A stretch of DNA of 64,000 bases, taken from assembly GCA_963783045.1 (NCBI GenBank), contig CAWAMD010000005.1, positions 620,001 through 684,000 on the forward strand, given 5' to 3'. Origin of the DNA: CAWAMD01 sp963783045 (GTDB lineage Bacteria > Actinomycetota > Nitriliruptoria > Nitriliruptorales > Nitriliruptoraceae). This document shows, one piece after another, positions 15,608-27,985 of this stretch. The translations under genes and the position numbers were made by a program. Below the pieces are notes generated by a model that had not been told where the DNA came from, did no database searches, and saw only the letters and a list, made by a program, of their open reading frames with translations. Every line of letters starts with the position of its first letter. Position 1 is the first letter of the stretch.

Positions 15608-16606
15608 ATGGGAGCCGACGAGACGGACGGGCTGGAGCGGCCACCGACGGGCGCACCGCCGGTCGAGACCCTCGAGGACGGCGTGCTCGCCATCGACACG
15701 CTGACCGGTGGGATGACGAGCGTGACCGCCGGATACGTGCTGCCCGCCCCCCGACCGGCCCTCATCGAGTGCGGGCCGGCGCTCGCCATCGACAACGTCA
15801 TCGCGGGGCTGCGTGCGCTCGGCATGGATCCCGACGACCTGGCCTACCTGGTCCTGACACACATCCACCTGGATCATGCCGGTGGGGCCGGCGACGTGGC
15901 GGCGGCCTTCCCGAACGCGACCGTGGTCGTCAGCGAGGTCGGCGCCCGCCATCTCAGCGACCCGTCGCGGCTGAACGCCTCGGCGGAGCAGGTGTACGGG
16001 CCGCTGTTCGCGAGCGTGTACGGGGCCTGCACGCCGATCGACGCCCCGAGGATCCGGGGCGTCGAGGACGGGGACGTCCTCGACCTCGGCGGTGGACGCA
16101 CCCTCGAGCTGCTCTACACACCGGGGCACGCGAAGCACCATGTCGGGGTCCATGACAGCCAGACCGGCGCCATCTTCTCCGGCGACTCCGTCGGCGTCCG
16201 GCTGCCGGGCATGCAGCACATCCGGCCCGCCACGCCGCCGGCCGACTTCCATCTCGACGCCGCGCTCCAGTCGATCGACCGCTATCGGCAGCGCCGACCG
16301 GAGCGCCTCTACCTGGCGCACTACGGGGCGGTCGACCCACCGCTCGAGGCGCTCGACGAGGCGGACGAGCGCCTGCGCCTGTGGGCCGAGACGGCGGAGG
16401 CGGCCTACCACGAGTCGAGCGAGCTCGACCATGTCGCCGAGACGCTCCGGCAGCGCTTCCAGGACGAGATCGACGCCTCGGCGCTCGAGCACGACCCGGA
16501 CGCCGCGCGCCGGCTCGAGCTCCTCTCCGGCTTCGAGTCGAACGCCGCCGGCCTCATCCGCTACTTCACGCGCCGAGACGACGGCACGCTGACGCCCGTC
16601 GGGTGA
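15608..16606 (+). CDS. MBL-fold metallo-hydrolase
   Basis: A 332-aa metallo-beta-lactamase fold enzyme. The zinc motif THIHLDHAGG (H-x-H-x-D-H), the later TPGHAKHHVG (H), IFSGDSVGV (D) and LAHYGAVD (H) are all in place. The C-terminal helical region about residues 235-320 (DEADERLRLWAETAEAAYHESSELDH) is a family-typical lid. ATG at 15608 is preceded by GAGGAG at five bases. A 100-nt gap separates it from the AstE-like gene. Function beyond hydrolase class is unknown; glyoxalase II and lactonases share the motif. Confidence 0.9.
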   Translation: MGADETDGLERPPTGAPPVETLEDGVLAIDTLTGGMTSVTAGYVLPAPRPALIECGPALAIDNVIAGLRALGMDPDDLAYLVLTHIHLDHAGGAGDVAAAFPNATVVVSEVGARHLSDPSRLNASAEQVYGPLFASVYGACTPIDAPRIRGVEDGDVLDLGGGRTLELLYTPGHAKHHVGVHDSQTGAIFSGDSVGVRLPGMQHIRPATPPADFHLDAALQSIDRYRQRRPERLYLAHYGAVDPPLEALDEADERLRLWAETAEAAYHESSELDHVAETLRQRFQDEIDASALEHDPDAARRLELLSGFESNAAGLIRYFTRRDDGTLTPVG

Positions 16607-16696
16607 TGCCGTCTCCGTCCACAACGCGGCCTCACTGAGCGGGGCACACGCTACGCTGCGTGCGGGCAGCGCCGTGGGAACGCGAGGGGTTACATC

Positions 16697-17056
16697 ATGC
16701 CGTACCGGTCGATCACTCCCTGGTCCGAACGGATACTGACCCCGGATCAGCTGCGGACGGCCTCCACGGTGGTTGCCGGCGCGACCGGTGCCGGGGTCGG
16801 CCTCACCATCGGCATGACCTACCGCCTGTTCGCGAGCGGCAACCGGGACCTCGCGATCCTCACCGCGGTCCTCACGGTGCTGCTGCTCCTCGCCCTCGGC
16901 TTCCTGGTCCTGCAGGCGCGCGTCGTTGCACAGCTCGTCGAGCAGGGCACCTTCTACTCCCACGCGGCCGTCAACGATCTCGACCGTCGCATCGGAATCA
17001 TCGAGGGCGAGCTGGCCCAGGTGGAGCGACGCACGGCACCCCCTGCCCCCCGATGA
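16697..17056 (+). CDS. Small two-helix membrane protein
   Basis: A 119-aa protein with two predicted membrane helices, TVVAGATGAGVGLTIGMTYRLF and ILTAVLTVLLLLALGFLVLQA, then a short cytoplasmic or periplasmic helix NDLDRRIGIIEGELAQVERR and a Pro/Arg-rich tail. I do not recognise a family. ATG at 16697 with GAGGGG upstream. It converges with the TPR gene, whose stop is 35 nt away. Confidence 0.7.
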   Translation: MPYRSITPWSERILTPDQLRTASTVVAGATGAGVGLTIGMTYRLFASGNRDLAILTAVLTVLLLLALGFLVLQARVVAQLVEQGTFYSHAAVNDLDRRIGIIEGELAQVERRTAPPAPR

Positions 17057-17090
17057 TGCCGACGGGTCAGGGAACGCCTCGCACCGTCGG

Positions 17091-18053
17091 TCACTGATCC
17101 CGCAGGGACGCGATCCGAGCGCCGGCGTCGTAGCTGTCGGCGTCCGCCGACAGGACTCGCTCGAACCACTCGATGGCTCGCTGTCGGTCACCGGCGCGCT
17201 CGGCCAGGTCGCCGGCCGCATACCAGAGCCGCACGTCCGCATCCTCGGGAGAGCTGGGTTCGCCGACCACGGCGAGGCGGGGGCGTAGCACCGCCTGCCC
17301 GGCCGCCACGTCACCGGCGTCGGCGAGCGTGGCGGCCCAGACGATCAGCCCCTCCACGTACCGGTCGCTCGGCGCGTCGTCGGCCATGGCCTCCACGAGC
17401 TCGGCGATACGGCGAGCGTCGCGGCCGAGCGCGCGATGACAGTCGGCGATGACGTGGTTCTGGTCCTGCCGGCCGCTCAGCCGACGGTAGGCCTGAAGCT
17501 CCGTCAGCGCGCTGGCGTAGTCCTCCGTCAGGTAGTAGGCGACGCCGAGCGTCTCCCGGATCGCGGTCGAGCGCGGGCACACGTGCTTGGCCCACTCGAG
17601 ATAGGGCAGGCCTGCCTCGGGTATCTCCTGGTCGATGGCGTCGGACCCGAGGCTGAGCGCGAGCGCCACGTCGTCGGGGTCGCGACGGGCGTGCTTGCGG
17701 ATCTCGCGCTCAACGCCTCGTGGCAGCTGCGGCTCCTCGTCGCGTGGCATCTCCGGCTTGGGGGGAGCCACCCCTGAGCTCGACGGACGCCGTGGCGGTG
17801 CGCCGGGCGTTCGACTGGCCCGGTCGATCCCCGCGGGCGTGCGGCCCCCGACCCCACGGCTGCGACCCGGCTGCGACGCGGCACCCGACGGCCCGTCGGA
17901 CCCCTCGCGCGACGACCGGCTGCTCCCGCCCCGACCGCCGGTCCCACGGCGGCCGCCGCCGTCGCCGGAGCGTCGAGCGTTGCCTGAGCCGCCGCGGCGT
18001 TGACCGCCGCCCCCGGACCGCCGGTTTCCACCGTTGCCCTGCTTGCCTGGCAT
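17091..18053 (-). CDS. RGG-rich TPR repeat protein
   Basis: A 320-aa protein. Residues 1-110 are low complexity, with Gly/Arg/Ser and RGG-type patches (RRSGGGGQRRGGSGN, RRGTGGRGGSS) and then Pro. Residues 120-320 are alpha-helical tetratricopeptide repeats (SLGSDAIDQEIPEAGLPYLEWAKHV, ETLGVAYYLTEDYASALTELQAYRRLSG, AIEWFERVLSADADSYDAGARI). A TPR protein precedes the HAD gene in M. tuberculosis (Rv1691, from memory), but I do not recall an RGG tail there. It lies just downstream of the 5S gene on the same strand, past the rrn terminator. RGG tails usually bind RNA; RNA or ribosome association is inference. ATG at 18053. Confidence 0.8.
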   Translation of the reverse strand: MPGKQGNGGNRRSGGGGQRRGGSGNARRSGDGGGRRGTGGRGGSSRSSREGSDGPSGAASQPGRSRGVGGRTPAGIDRASRTPGAPPRRPSSSGVAPPKPEMPRDEEPQLPRGVEREIRKHARRDPDDVALALSLGSDAIDQEIPEAGLPYLEWAKHVCPRSTAIRETLGVAYYLTEDYASALTELQAYRRLSGRQDQNHVIADCHRALGRDARRIAELVEAMADDAPSDRYVEGLIVWAATLADAGDVAAGQAVLRPRLAVVGEPSSPEDADVRLWYAAGDLAERAGDRQRAIEWFERVLSADADSYDAGARIASLRDQ

Positions 18054-18126
18054 CGCTGTCTGTCCTTCGTCATCGGGAGCGGATCGTCCTGGCGCGACCG
18101 AAGCGAGCGAACGCGGCCACAAACAC

Positions 18127-18157
18127 GACAACGCCGCCCGAGGTGGGCGGCGTTGTC
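18127..18157 (-). terminator. rrn operon terminator
   Basis: A perfect 13-bp stem GACAACGCCGCCC / GGGCGGCGTTGTC with a 5-nt loop lies 9 nt past the 5S 3' end. In the transcribed (minus) direction it is followed by GTGTTTGT, a weak T-rich run. Placed as expected for the end of the rRNA operon. Confidence 0.85.
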
Positions 18158-18165
18158 GAAAAAGG

Positions 18166-18283
<118 letters not shown>

Positions 18284-18339
18284 ATCTGACGCTTTGTAGG
18301 ACCGTTGCGGGCAACGATCCAGCTGTCTTTGGATCCTGT

Positions 18340-18365
18340 GAACTCCATAGCGAGCGCGAGCGCGA

Positions 18366-18375
<10 letters not shown>
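18340..18375 (-). other. 3' half of the 23S precursor processing stalk
   Basis: This segment spans the 23S 3' end and is almost perfectly complementary to 21439-21475, which spans the 23S 5' end. Together they would form a long precursor helix closing the 23S loop, the usual RNase III substrate. Confidence 0.75.
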
Positions 18376-21438
<3,063 letters not shown>

Positions 21439-21445
<7 letters not shown>

Positions 21446-21475
21446 TATTTGATGCTCGCGCTCGCTATGGAGTTC
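21439..21475 (-). other. 5' half of the 23S precursor processing stalk
   Basis: Complementary partner of 18340-18375: both contain the GAACTCCATAGCGAGCGCGAG/complement core and the CGGCAAG/CTTGCCG ends, with a few mismatches between. Expected RNase III processing helix. Confidence 0.75.
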
Positions 21476-21787
21476 TCAAGGATCGTCACCCGTCTGGTTC
21501 ATGTCTCGGCCTGGTCGCTCGAGTTCGTCGACTGGTTCCGAATGAACAGACAGGTGAACCACTTCCGAGGAACCGCGTCCCTCAAAGCTGCACAGCGTGC
21601 CCACAATCCAGTGCGGTCCTTCAGCCTGGTCACATCTCCGGTTCCGCGTTGCCGGCCCGTGAAGGCGCGGTGCGGGGGACTCCCCAGGCGGAGGTCCTGC
21701 GTGCTGAAAAATGAATAGTCAGTGGTTCACGAAGCTCGACCGCCGAGCACCACGAACGGATGCTGACGACGGTCAGTAAAGAGCTCC
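21476..21787 (-). other. 16S-23S internal transcribed spacer without tRNA
   Basis: About 310 nt between 16S and 23S. I find no tRNA T-loop (GGTTCGAATCC type) or cloverleaf on either strand. It includes, on the minus strand, a GCACGCTGTGCAGCTTTGAGG segment similar to the antitermination/processing region in actinobacterial spacers, and a related sequence recurs in the rrn leader. Confidence 0.7.
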
Positions 21788-23311
<1,524 letters not shown>

Positions 23312-23362
23312 GAGATCGCATTACCAGTAACGGCATTGACGATCATTGGAGAGTCCGTTTAT

Positions 23363-23381
23363 GGCCGTCCTGACGACGGCC
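23363..23381 (-). other. Small hairpin in the rrn leader
   Basis: GGCCGTC and GACGGCC flank a 5-nt loop, giving a perfect 7-bp stem about 50 nt upstream of the 16S 5' end. Likely part of leader RNA folding or processing. Confidence 0.4.
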
Positions 23382-23490
23382 TATTCGGAATCCCTTATTA
23401 AGGGGTAAAACTCCGCGACCTTTCGGCACCCGAAGGTGCGTCCTGGTCGACGGGGGTGCCACGACTCGCGTCGTGGCGACACTGACTTTT

Positions 23491-23516
23491 GGCACGCTGT
23501 GCAGTTTTCAAGGAGC
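23491..23516 (-). promoter_or_regulatory. boxA-like antitermination element in rrn leader
   Basis: The minus strand reads GCTCCTTGAAAACTGCACAG, close to the boxA-type TGxTCTTTGAAAACT seen in rRNA leaders, and is repeated in degenerate form in the 16S-23S spacer. Placement between promoter P2 and 16S fits Nus-factor antitermination. Confidence 0.5.
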
Positions 23517-23622
23517 GGTTCTGCGGGCCCGGGGTCCCGCCCACCACGACCGGTGAGGTCGCTTCGGGGTCGGCTTCCAGGGCGCATCCGCTGTGCCGGT
23601 TGCTCTTGCAGCCGGAGTGCGA

Positions 23623-23651
23623 ACTCTAGCTTGCAGGGAGTAACCGGTCAA
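23623..23651 (-). promoter_or_regulatory. rrn promoter P2
   Basis: Minus strand -35 TTGACC (23651-23646), 17-base spacer, -10 TAGAGT (23628-23623). Near-consensus sigma-70 type promoter, about 310 nt upstream of 16S. Confidence 0.75.
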
Positions 23652-23760
23652 ACCCACCGCGCTGAGCGCTGGGCTCCGACTCGGAGTGTGCCCTGCGCGG
23701 TGTTCGTGTGTCAATTCCGTGCGCGTTGCTCGAGGTGAGCGGAGCGCCGGAGGGTTGCGA

Positions 23761-23789
23761 ACGGTACGCGACCCGATGGATGCTGTCAA
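23761..23789 (-). promoter_or_regulatory. rrn promoter P1
   Basis: Minus strand -35 TTGACA (23789-23784), 17-base spacer, -10 TACCGT (23766-23761). Consensus -35; located 138 bp upstream of P2. An A/T-richer patch just upstream could act as an UP element. Confidence 0.75.
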
Positions 23790-24196
23790 AACGCCGTTTT
23801 CGCGGTGTTCTGTGCATTTTCAAGAAGCGAGTGCCTCGCCGCGAGGCGAGCGCCGTTCGCGCGGGCCGTACTGTACCGCGCACGCTCCGGAGTGCAAACC
23901 GGAGGGGCACCTGGCCCAGTTCCGCCTCCCGTTGCCGATCGGCGGAAAGGCCATGGTAGCCAGCGCCCTCAGCATCGCAACTTCGCGGTCATGGTCTCGT
24001 CACTCGCGGGGCGCCGGATCGTTGTCCAGAGCAGGAGAACCGCCCCCTCCCGTCGAAATGATGGGTGTGCGCGGCCCGTCGCCACGGCCCGCTTTCGACA
24101 CCGCGGTCGCGGCACCTTTTCGGGGCGGCGCTGTCATCGCAGCCGTCCTGCAACGCGTCGACCCGAGACCACCACAACGGACAAGGAAGAGACACC
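23790..24196. other. Divergent spacer upstream of rrn promoters
   Basis: About 400 nt between rrn P1 (minus) and the membrane-protein gene (plus). Only short, atypical reading frames occur. Base composition is lower in GC than the coding DNA around it near the promoters. No tRNA or clear terminator is visible. Confidence 0.5.
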
Positions 24197-24649
24197 ATGA
24201 AGGGCTGGTCGAAGAACACGACCTACATCGCCGTCGGGATGCTCGTGGGCGGCTTCCTGCTTCTCGTGCTGGGTTGGAACGGCGCCGCGGGGATCGACTA
24301 CGTGCCGGGCCAGCTCCCCTACGTCATCTCCGGCGGGCTGGCGGGCATGGGGCTCATCGCCGGCGGGCTCGCCCTCGTGGTCGTGCAGGAGCTCCGGCGC
24401 GCCACCGTCGAGATCAGCGCCAAGCTCGAGGAGATGAGCGAGATCGTCGCCAGCGGCGTCGGTACCGGGCCGACGGCCGTCCCGAGCGACGGGGATCGCA
24501 TCGTCGCTGGCCGCACGAGCTACCACCGCCCCGACTGCCGCCTCATCGCATCCCGCGCCGACCTGCAGGTCATGTCGCCGGACGCCGCCCGCGAGCGCGG
24601 CCTGGCCCCGTGCCGCATCTGCGAGCCGAAGACGGACGCGGTTGCCTGA
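24197..24649 (+). CDS. Small membrane protein with Ada-like Cys/His metal site
   Basis: A 150-aa protein. Two membrane helices (TYIAVGMLVGGFLLLVLGW and VISGGLAGMGLIAGGLALVVV) are followed by a helical linker (ELRRATVEISAKLEEMSEIV) and a C-terminal mini-domain YHRPDCRLIASR ... MSPDAARERGLAPCRIC. The H-x3-C ... C-x2-C spacing matches the Ada/thermonuclease-type zinc ribbon often fused to membrane proteins. ATG at 24197 with AAGGAAGA upstream. It is the only plus-strand gene between rrn and the Liv operon. The role is unknown; redox or metal sensing at the membrane is a guess. Confidence 0.8.
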   Translation: MKGWSKNTTYIAVGMLVGGFLLLVLGWNGAAGIDYVPGQLPYVISGGLAGMGLIAGGLALVVVQELRRATVEISAKLEEMSEIVASGVGTGPTAVPSDGDRIVAGRTSYHRPDCRLIASRADLQVMSPDAARERGLAPCRICEPKTDAVA

Positions 24650-24668
24650 CGCGGCTTCCTCTCCCCCA

Positions 24669-24698
24669 CGGCGGGCGCCCCGAACGGGGCGCCCGCCG
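24669..24698 (+). terminator. Hairpin terminator after the small membrane protein
   Basis: Perfect 13-bp GC stem CGGCGGGCGCCCC / GGGGCGCCCGCCG with a GAAC loop begins 20 nt after the stop codon. No long T-run follows, as is common in high-GC actinobacteria. Confidence 0.7.
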
Positions 24699-24707
24699 TC
24701 GTGTCGG

Positions 24708-24950
24708 GACGGTTTCGCTCACGGACGCGGCGCCCCCGGAACCGGCGCACACGACGGTTTCTAGCGAGAGCACACGCCCGCAGCCGACGCCGCGCCCCCC
24801 CGGAACCGGCGCATGCGACGGTTTCTGAGAGCCCACGCCCGCAGCCGACGCCGCGCCCCCCCGGAACCGGCGCATACGACGGTTTCTGAGAGCACACGCC
24901 CGCAGCCGACGCCGCGCGCCCCCCCGGAACCGGCGCATACGACGGTTTCT
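24708..24950. repeat. Tandem array of ~63-bp units with internal dyad
   Basis: Four copies of a 61-64 bp unit begin with GGAACCGG at 24738, 24802, 24863 and 24926, and a fifth partial unit supplies GACGGTTTC at 24708. Each unit contains the dyad GGAACCG-N10-CGGTTTC (imperfect 7-bp arms) followed by a GAGAGC(A/C)CACGCCCGCAG and CGACGCCGCG stretch. Units differ by small indels (period 64, 61, 63) and a few substitutions. The array fills a convergent spacer between the membrane protein and the Liv operon. It is not a CRISPR: the 'spacers' are conserved too. Function unknown. Confidence 0.8.
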
Positions 24951-25125
24951 GCTCGCCGCGCGGCGGCGGCTCGGCACCAGCGCAACGCGCGGCATCTCGC
25001 GGTTGTCGGGAGGGGGGCCGGGTGGGGCGCGGGAGGAGGGACCCGCCGGTGGCGGCGGGCCCCTCGGGGTGGGATGGCAACGCCGGCCGGATGGCAACGC
25101 CGGCCGGCGGCCGGCGCGAGGTGCC
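24951..25125. other. Remainder of convergent spacer with 17-bp duplication
   Basis: G/C-rich non-coding stretch before the livF stop. It contains a perfect direct tandem duplication of GGATGGCAACGCCGGCC (25072-25088 and 25089-25105). No gene is supported. Confidence 0.6.
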
Positions 25126-26022
25126 TCAGCCCATGAGCACCGAGCTGATCTCGGTGCGGTCGCGCAGCGCGTCGCCGCGCAGCTCCTTCACGATGCGGCC
25201 CTGCTCCATGACGAGCCCGACGTCAGCCACGTCGAGGGCGCTCACGTTCTGCTCGATCATGAACACCGTGACGCCGTCGGCGTTGATCTGGTGCACGATC
25301 TCGAACACGTCGTGGACGATCACCGGGGCGAGCCCCATCGACGCCTCGTCGATGACGAGCAGCTTCGGGCGGGCCATCAGCCCGCGGGCGATCGCGAGCA
25401 TCTGCTGCTCGCCGCCCGAGAGTGTCCCGGCGAGCTGGTCCACACGCTCGCGCAGGCGGGGGAAGTAGTCGAAGACCCGCTCGCGCTGCTGCTCGAACCA
25501 GTCGGGGAGCTTGCGCTGCGACCAGGCGCCGATCTGGAGGTTCTTGTCCACGGAGAGGTCGGGGAACACGCGCCGGCCTTCGGGCACCATCACGATCCCC
25601 TCGGAGACGCATCGCCGCAGCTGCCAGCGGGTGATGTCCGCGCCGTCGAAGCGGATCGATCCCTCCCACGTCCCGAGCGCCCCGCAGATGTTCAGCGCCG
25701 TCGTCGTCTTGCCGGCGCCGTTGAGGCCGAGCAGGACGGCGGTCTCTCCCCGGTTGACCGCGGTGGAGACGCCGTGCAGCACCGGCAGCGAGCCGTACCC
25801 GGAGCGCACGCCCTCGAGGACCAGCAGCGGGCCGGGCTCCTCCCCGTCCGACGCGGCCGTCGTGGTGGTCTCGGCCACCGTGGCCGCCGGCATCGTCGTG
25901 GTGGTCTCGGCCGCGGGCGCCGAGGCCGGCTCGCGGCCGGCCTCGCCCTCGCGGCTGAAGGGCGACGGCTCGCCGTCGGACGGTCGGGTGTCGGCCTCGC
26001 GCGCGTGCTCGTGGGATGCCAT
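25126..26022 (-). CDS. livF: Branched-chain amino acid-type ABC transporter ATPase LivF
   Basis: A 298-aa ATP-binding subunit. Residues 1-60 are a disordered, Thr/Ala/Glu-rich N-terminal extension (AETTTTMPAATVAETTTTAA). The ATPase follows with Walker A GLNGAGKTT, Q-loop region, LSGGEQQMLAIARGLMARPKLLVIDEASMGLAP (signature and Walker B) and the LivF-typical MVPEGRRVFPDLSVDKNL and MIEQNVSALDVADVG. Last gene of the operon. The family normally starts at about the position of LLVLEGVRSGYG, so the extension is unusual. ATG at 26022. Confidence 0.92.
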   Translation of the reverse strand: MASHEHAREADTRPSDGEPSPFSREGEAGREPASAPAAETTTTMPAATVAETTTTAASDGEEPGPLLVLEGVRSGYGSLPVLHGVSTAVNRGETAVLLGLNGAGKTTTALNICGALGTWEGSIRFDGADITRWQLRRCVSEGIVMVPEGRRVFPDLSVDKNLQIGAWSQRKLPDWFEQQRERVFDYFPRLRERVDQLAGTLSGGEQQMLAIARGLMARPKLLVIDEASMGLAPVIVHDVFEIVHQINADGVTVFMIEQNVSALDVADVGLVMEQGRIVKELRGDALRDRTEISSVLMG

Positions 26023-26032
26023 GGGTCTCCTC

Positions 26033-26809
26033 CTAGGAGAGCGTGGCGGCGCCCTCGCCCATGTATGCCTCGGCGACGGCGGTGTTCGTGCGGATGGCGT
26101 CGGGCTTGCCCTCGGCGAGCAGCTTCCCGAAGTTCAGGACGTAGAGGTAGTCACAGACGCGGAGCATGAAGGGCACGTGGTGCTCGATCACGACGAGGGT
26201 GAGCCCGAGCTCGCTGCGCATCTGCAGGAGACGCTCCCCGAACTCCTCGGACTCCTCGGGCCCGAGGCCGGCGAGCGGCTCGTCCAGCATGAGCACCTCG
26301 GGGTCGGTGGCGATGACCGCGGCAACCTCGACCTGCTTCAGCATCCCGTAGGAGAGGCCACCGAGCGAGCGGGCGGCGAGATGCGCCAGACCGAGGTAGT
26401 CGAGGACCTCCATGGCCCGGTGGCGCATCTGCCGCTCCTCGCCGAGGCTCCAGGGCAGGCCGAGCAGACCCGCGCCGGTGCCGTAGCGCACCTTCTGGTG
26501 CTGGGCGACGAGCAGGTTCTCGAGCACCGTGAACGACCGCACGAGCCCCACCTGCTGGAAGGTCCGGCCGAGGCCGAGGTGGGTGCGCTGGTCGGGACGC
26601 AGGTCCGTGACACGGTGGTCACCGATGAACACGTCCCCGGTGTCGGGCGTGTAGAAGCCGGTGACGCAGTTGAAGAACGTCGTCTTGCCGGCCCCGTTCG
26701 GGCCGATGAGCCCGACGATCTCGTGCTCGTTGACGTTGAACGTCACCGAGTCGAGGGCCTGCAGGCCACCGAAGCGGATGGAGATGTTGTCAGCGCTCAG
26801 GACGGACAT
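26033..26809 (-). CDS. livG: Branched-chain amino acid-type ABC transporter ATPase LivG
   Basis: A 258-aa ATP-binding subunit. It shows FGGLQALDSVTFNVNEHEIVGLIGPNGAGKTTFFN (Walker A), the LivG hallmark GLGRTFQQVGLVRSFTVLENLLVAQH, SYGMLKQVEVAAVIATDPEVLMLDEPLAGLGPEE (signature variant and Walker B) and LTLVVIEHHVPFMLRVCDYLYVLNFG. The usual LSGGQ is replaced by LSYGM, which is common in LivG. ATG at 26809, 40 nt after the livM stop and 10 nt before livF. Confidence 0.95.
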   Translation of the reverse strand: MSVLSADNISIRFGGLQALDSVTFNVNEHEIVGLIGPNGAGKTTFFNCVTGFYTPDTGDVFIGDHRVTDLRPDQRTHLGLGRTFQQVGLVRSFTVLENLLVAQHQKVRYGTGAGLLGLPWSLGEERQMRHRAMEVLDYLGLAHLAARSLGGLSYGMLKQVEVAAVIATDPEVLMLDEPLAGLGPEESEEFGERLLQMRSELGLTLVVIEHHVPFMLRVCDYLYVLNFGKLLAEGKPDAIRTNTAVAEAYMGEGAATLS

Positions 26810-26849
26810 GCTGTCGTCTCCCTGACGGAGTGGGTGGGCCGGGCGGCGG

Positions 26850-27983
26850 TCACGGACGGGCGCCCATGCTCCCTCCCCCGGCGCCGCCGCCGACGGTGAC
26901 CTCACCGTCCTCGTGGAACGGCTTGAAGCTGAGCCAGCGCAGCGGGCCGGCGAGCTGCTCCGCGATGCCGCCGGAGAACTTGATGAGGGTGGCCAGCAGC
27001 AGGACCGCCCCGATGAGCGGCTCCCACAGGGACGTGAAGGGCCACCACGACCAGTGCTGGTGGGCGCGCTCGAGCAGGGTGGGCAGCGTCGCGAACACGA
27101 TGCCGCCGATGACGACGCCCGGCCGGGACCGCAGTCCCCCGACGACGGTCATCAGCACGAACGTCAGCGCGAGCGAGAAGCTGAAGGTGATCGGCGAGAC
27201 GAGCTGCTCGATCGAGGCGAACAGCCCACCGGCCAGCCCGGCCATGCCCCCGGAGATCGCGAAGGCCAGCAGGGTGTAGGCCTTGACGTTGATGCCCCAC
27301 GAGGCGGCGACCCGCTCGTCGTCGCGAAGCGCCTGGATGGCGCGCCCGGCCTTGCTCGCGGTGAGCCGCCAGTCGAAGAGCCACACGAGCGCGAGCGCCG
27401 CGAAGGTCACGTAGACGTAGGTGATGTCGCCGCTCGCCCAGCCCGGTCGGGCAGCGGGCATGCCGGCGCCGCCGCGGGTGATCGCCCGGATGTTGAAGAT
27501 GACCTCCTGGGCGAACAGGCCGTAGGCGATGGTCACGATCGCGAAGTAGAAGCCGCGGATCCGCAGGGCGATGGCCCCGAGCAGCAGCGACGACACCACG
27601 CCGACGAGGACGGCGACGACGATCCCGAAGCTCCAGGGCAGCCCGAGCTCGGTGATCGCGAAGCCGGCGGCGAACGCGCCGACGCCGACGAAGGCCTGAT
27701 GGCCGAGGGACACCTGCCCGACGTAGCCCATCAGCACGTTCATGGAGAGGGCGATGATCCCGAACACCGCCGCCTTCGCGACGATGTTCACGCTGGTTGC
27801 CCCGACGAGGTGCGGCGAGGCCAGCACGAGCAGGCCGAGGACGCCGAGCACGACGATCCGGGCGTACAGGCCCCGACCGCCGGGCAGGCGCCGCCCGAGC
27901 GCCGGCACAGACACACCCGTGGTCGACGGCGACTCGGTGGCGGGCGGGACCGCAGTGGTGGTCACGGTTGGTGGCGCACTCAT
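26850..27983 (-). CDS. livM: Branched-chain amino acid-type ABC transporter permease LivM
   Basis: A 377-aa inner-membrane permease with about ten hydrophobic segments. The conserved GQVSLGHQAFVGVGAFAAG and the EAA-like GRAIQALRDDERVAASWGINV identify LivM. N- and C-terminal cytoplasmic tails are Thr/Pro- and Gly-rich. ATG at 27983 with AAGGAGG; it begins 2 nt after the livH stop, so the two permeases are tightly coupled. Confidence 0.95.
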   Translation of the reverse strand: MSAPPTVTTTAVPPATESPSTTGVSVPALGRRLPGGRGLYARIVVLGVLGLLVLASPHLVGATSVNIVAKAAVFGIIALSMNVLMGYVGQVSLGHQAFVGVGAFAAGFAITELGLPWSFGIVVAVLVGVVSSLLLGAIALRIRGFYFAIVTIAYGLFAQEVIFNIRAITRGGAGMPAARPGWASGDITYVYVTFAALALVWLFDWRLTASKAGRAIQALRDDERVAASWGINVKAYTLLAFAISGGMAGLAGGLFASIEQLVSPITFSFSLALTFVLMTVVGGLRSRPGVVIGGIVFATLPTLLERAHQHWSWWPFTSLWEPLIGAVLLLATLIKFSGGIAEQLAGPLRWLSFKPFHEDGEVTVGGGAGGGSMGARP

Positions 27984-27985
27984 GA

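Noticed and set aside
21476..21787. Spacer tRNA-Ile or tRNA-Ala
   Set aside because: No cloverleaf or T-loop motif on either strand.
24708..24950. CRISPR array
   Set aside because: Both repeat and intervening DNA are conserved; only four units and no cas genes.
24711..25080. Arg-rich reading frames through the tandem array
   Set aside because: Open in several frames only because of the repeat; no start with ribosome-binding site and no conserved domain.
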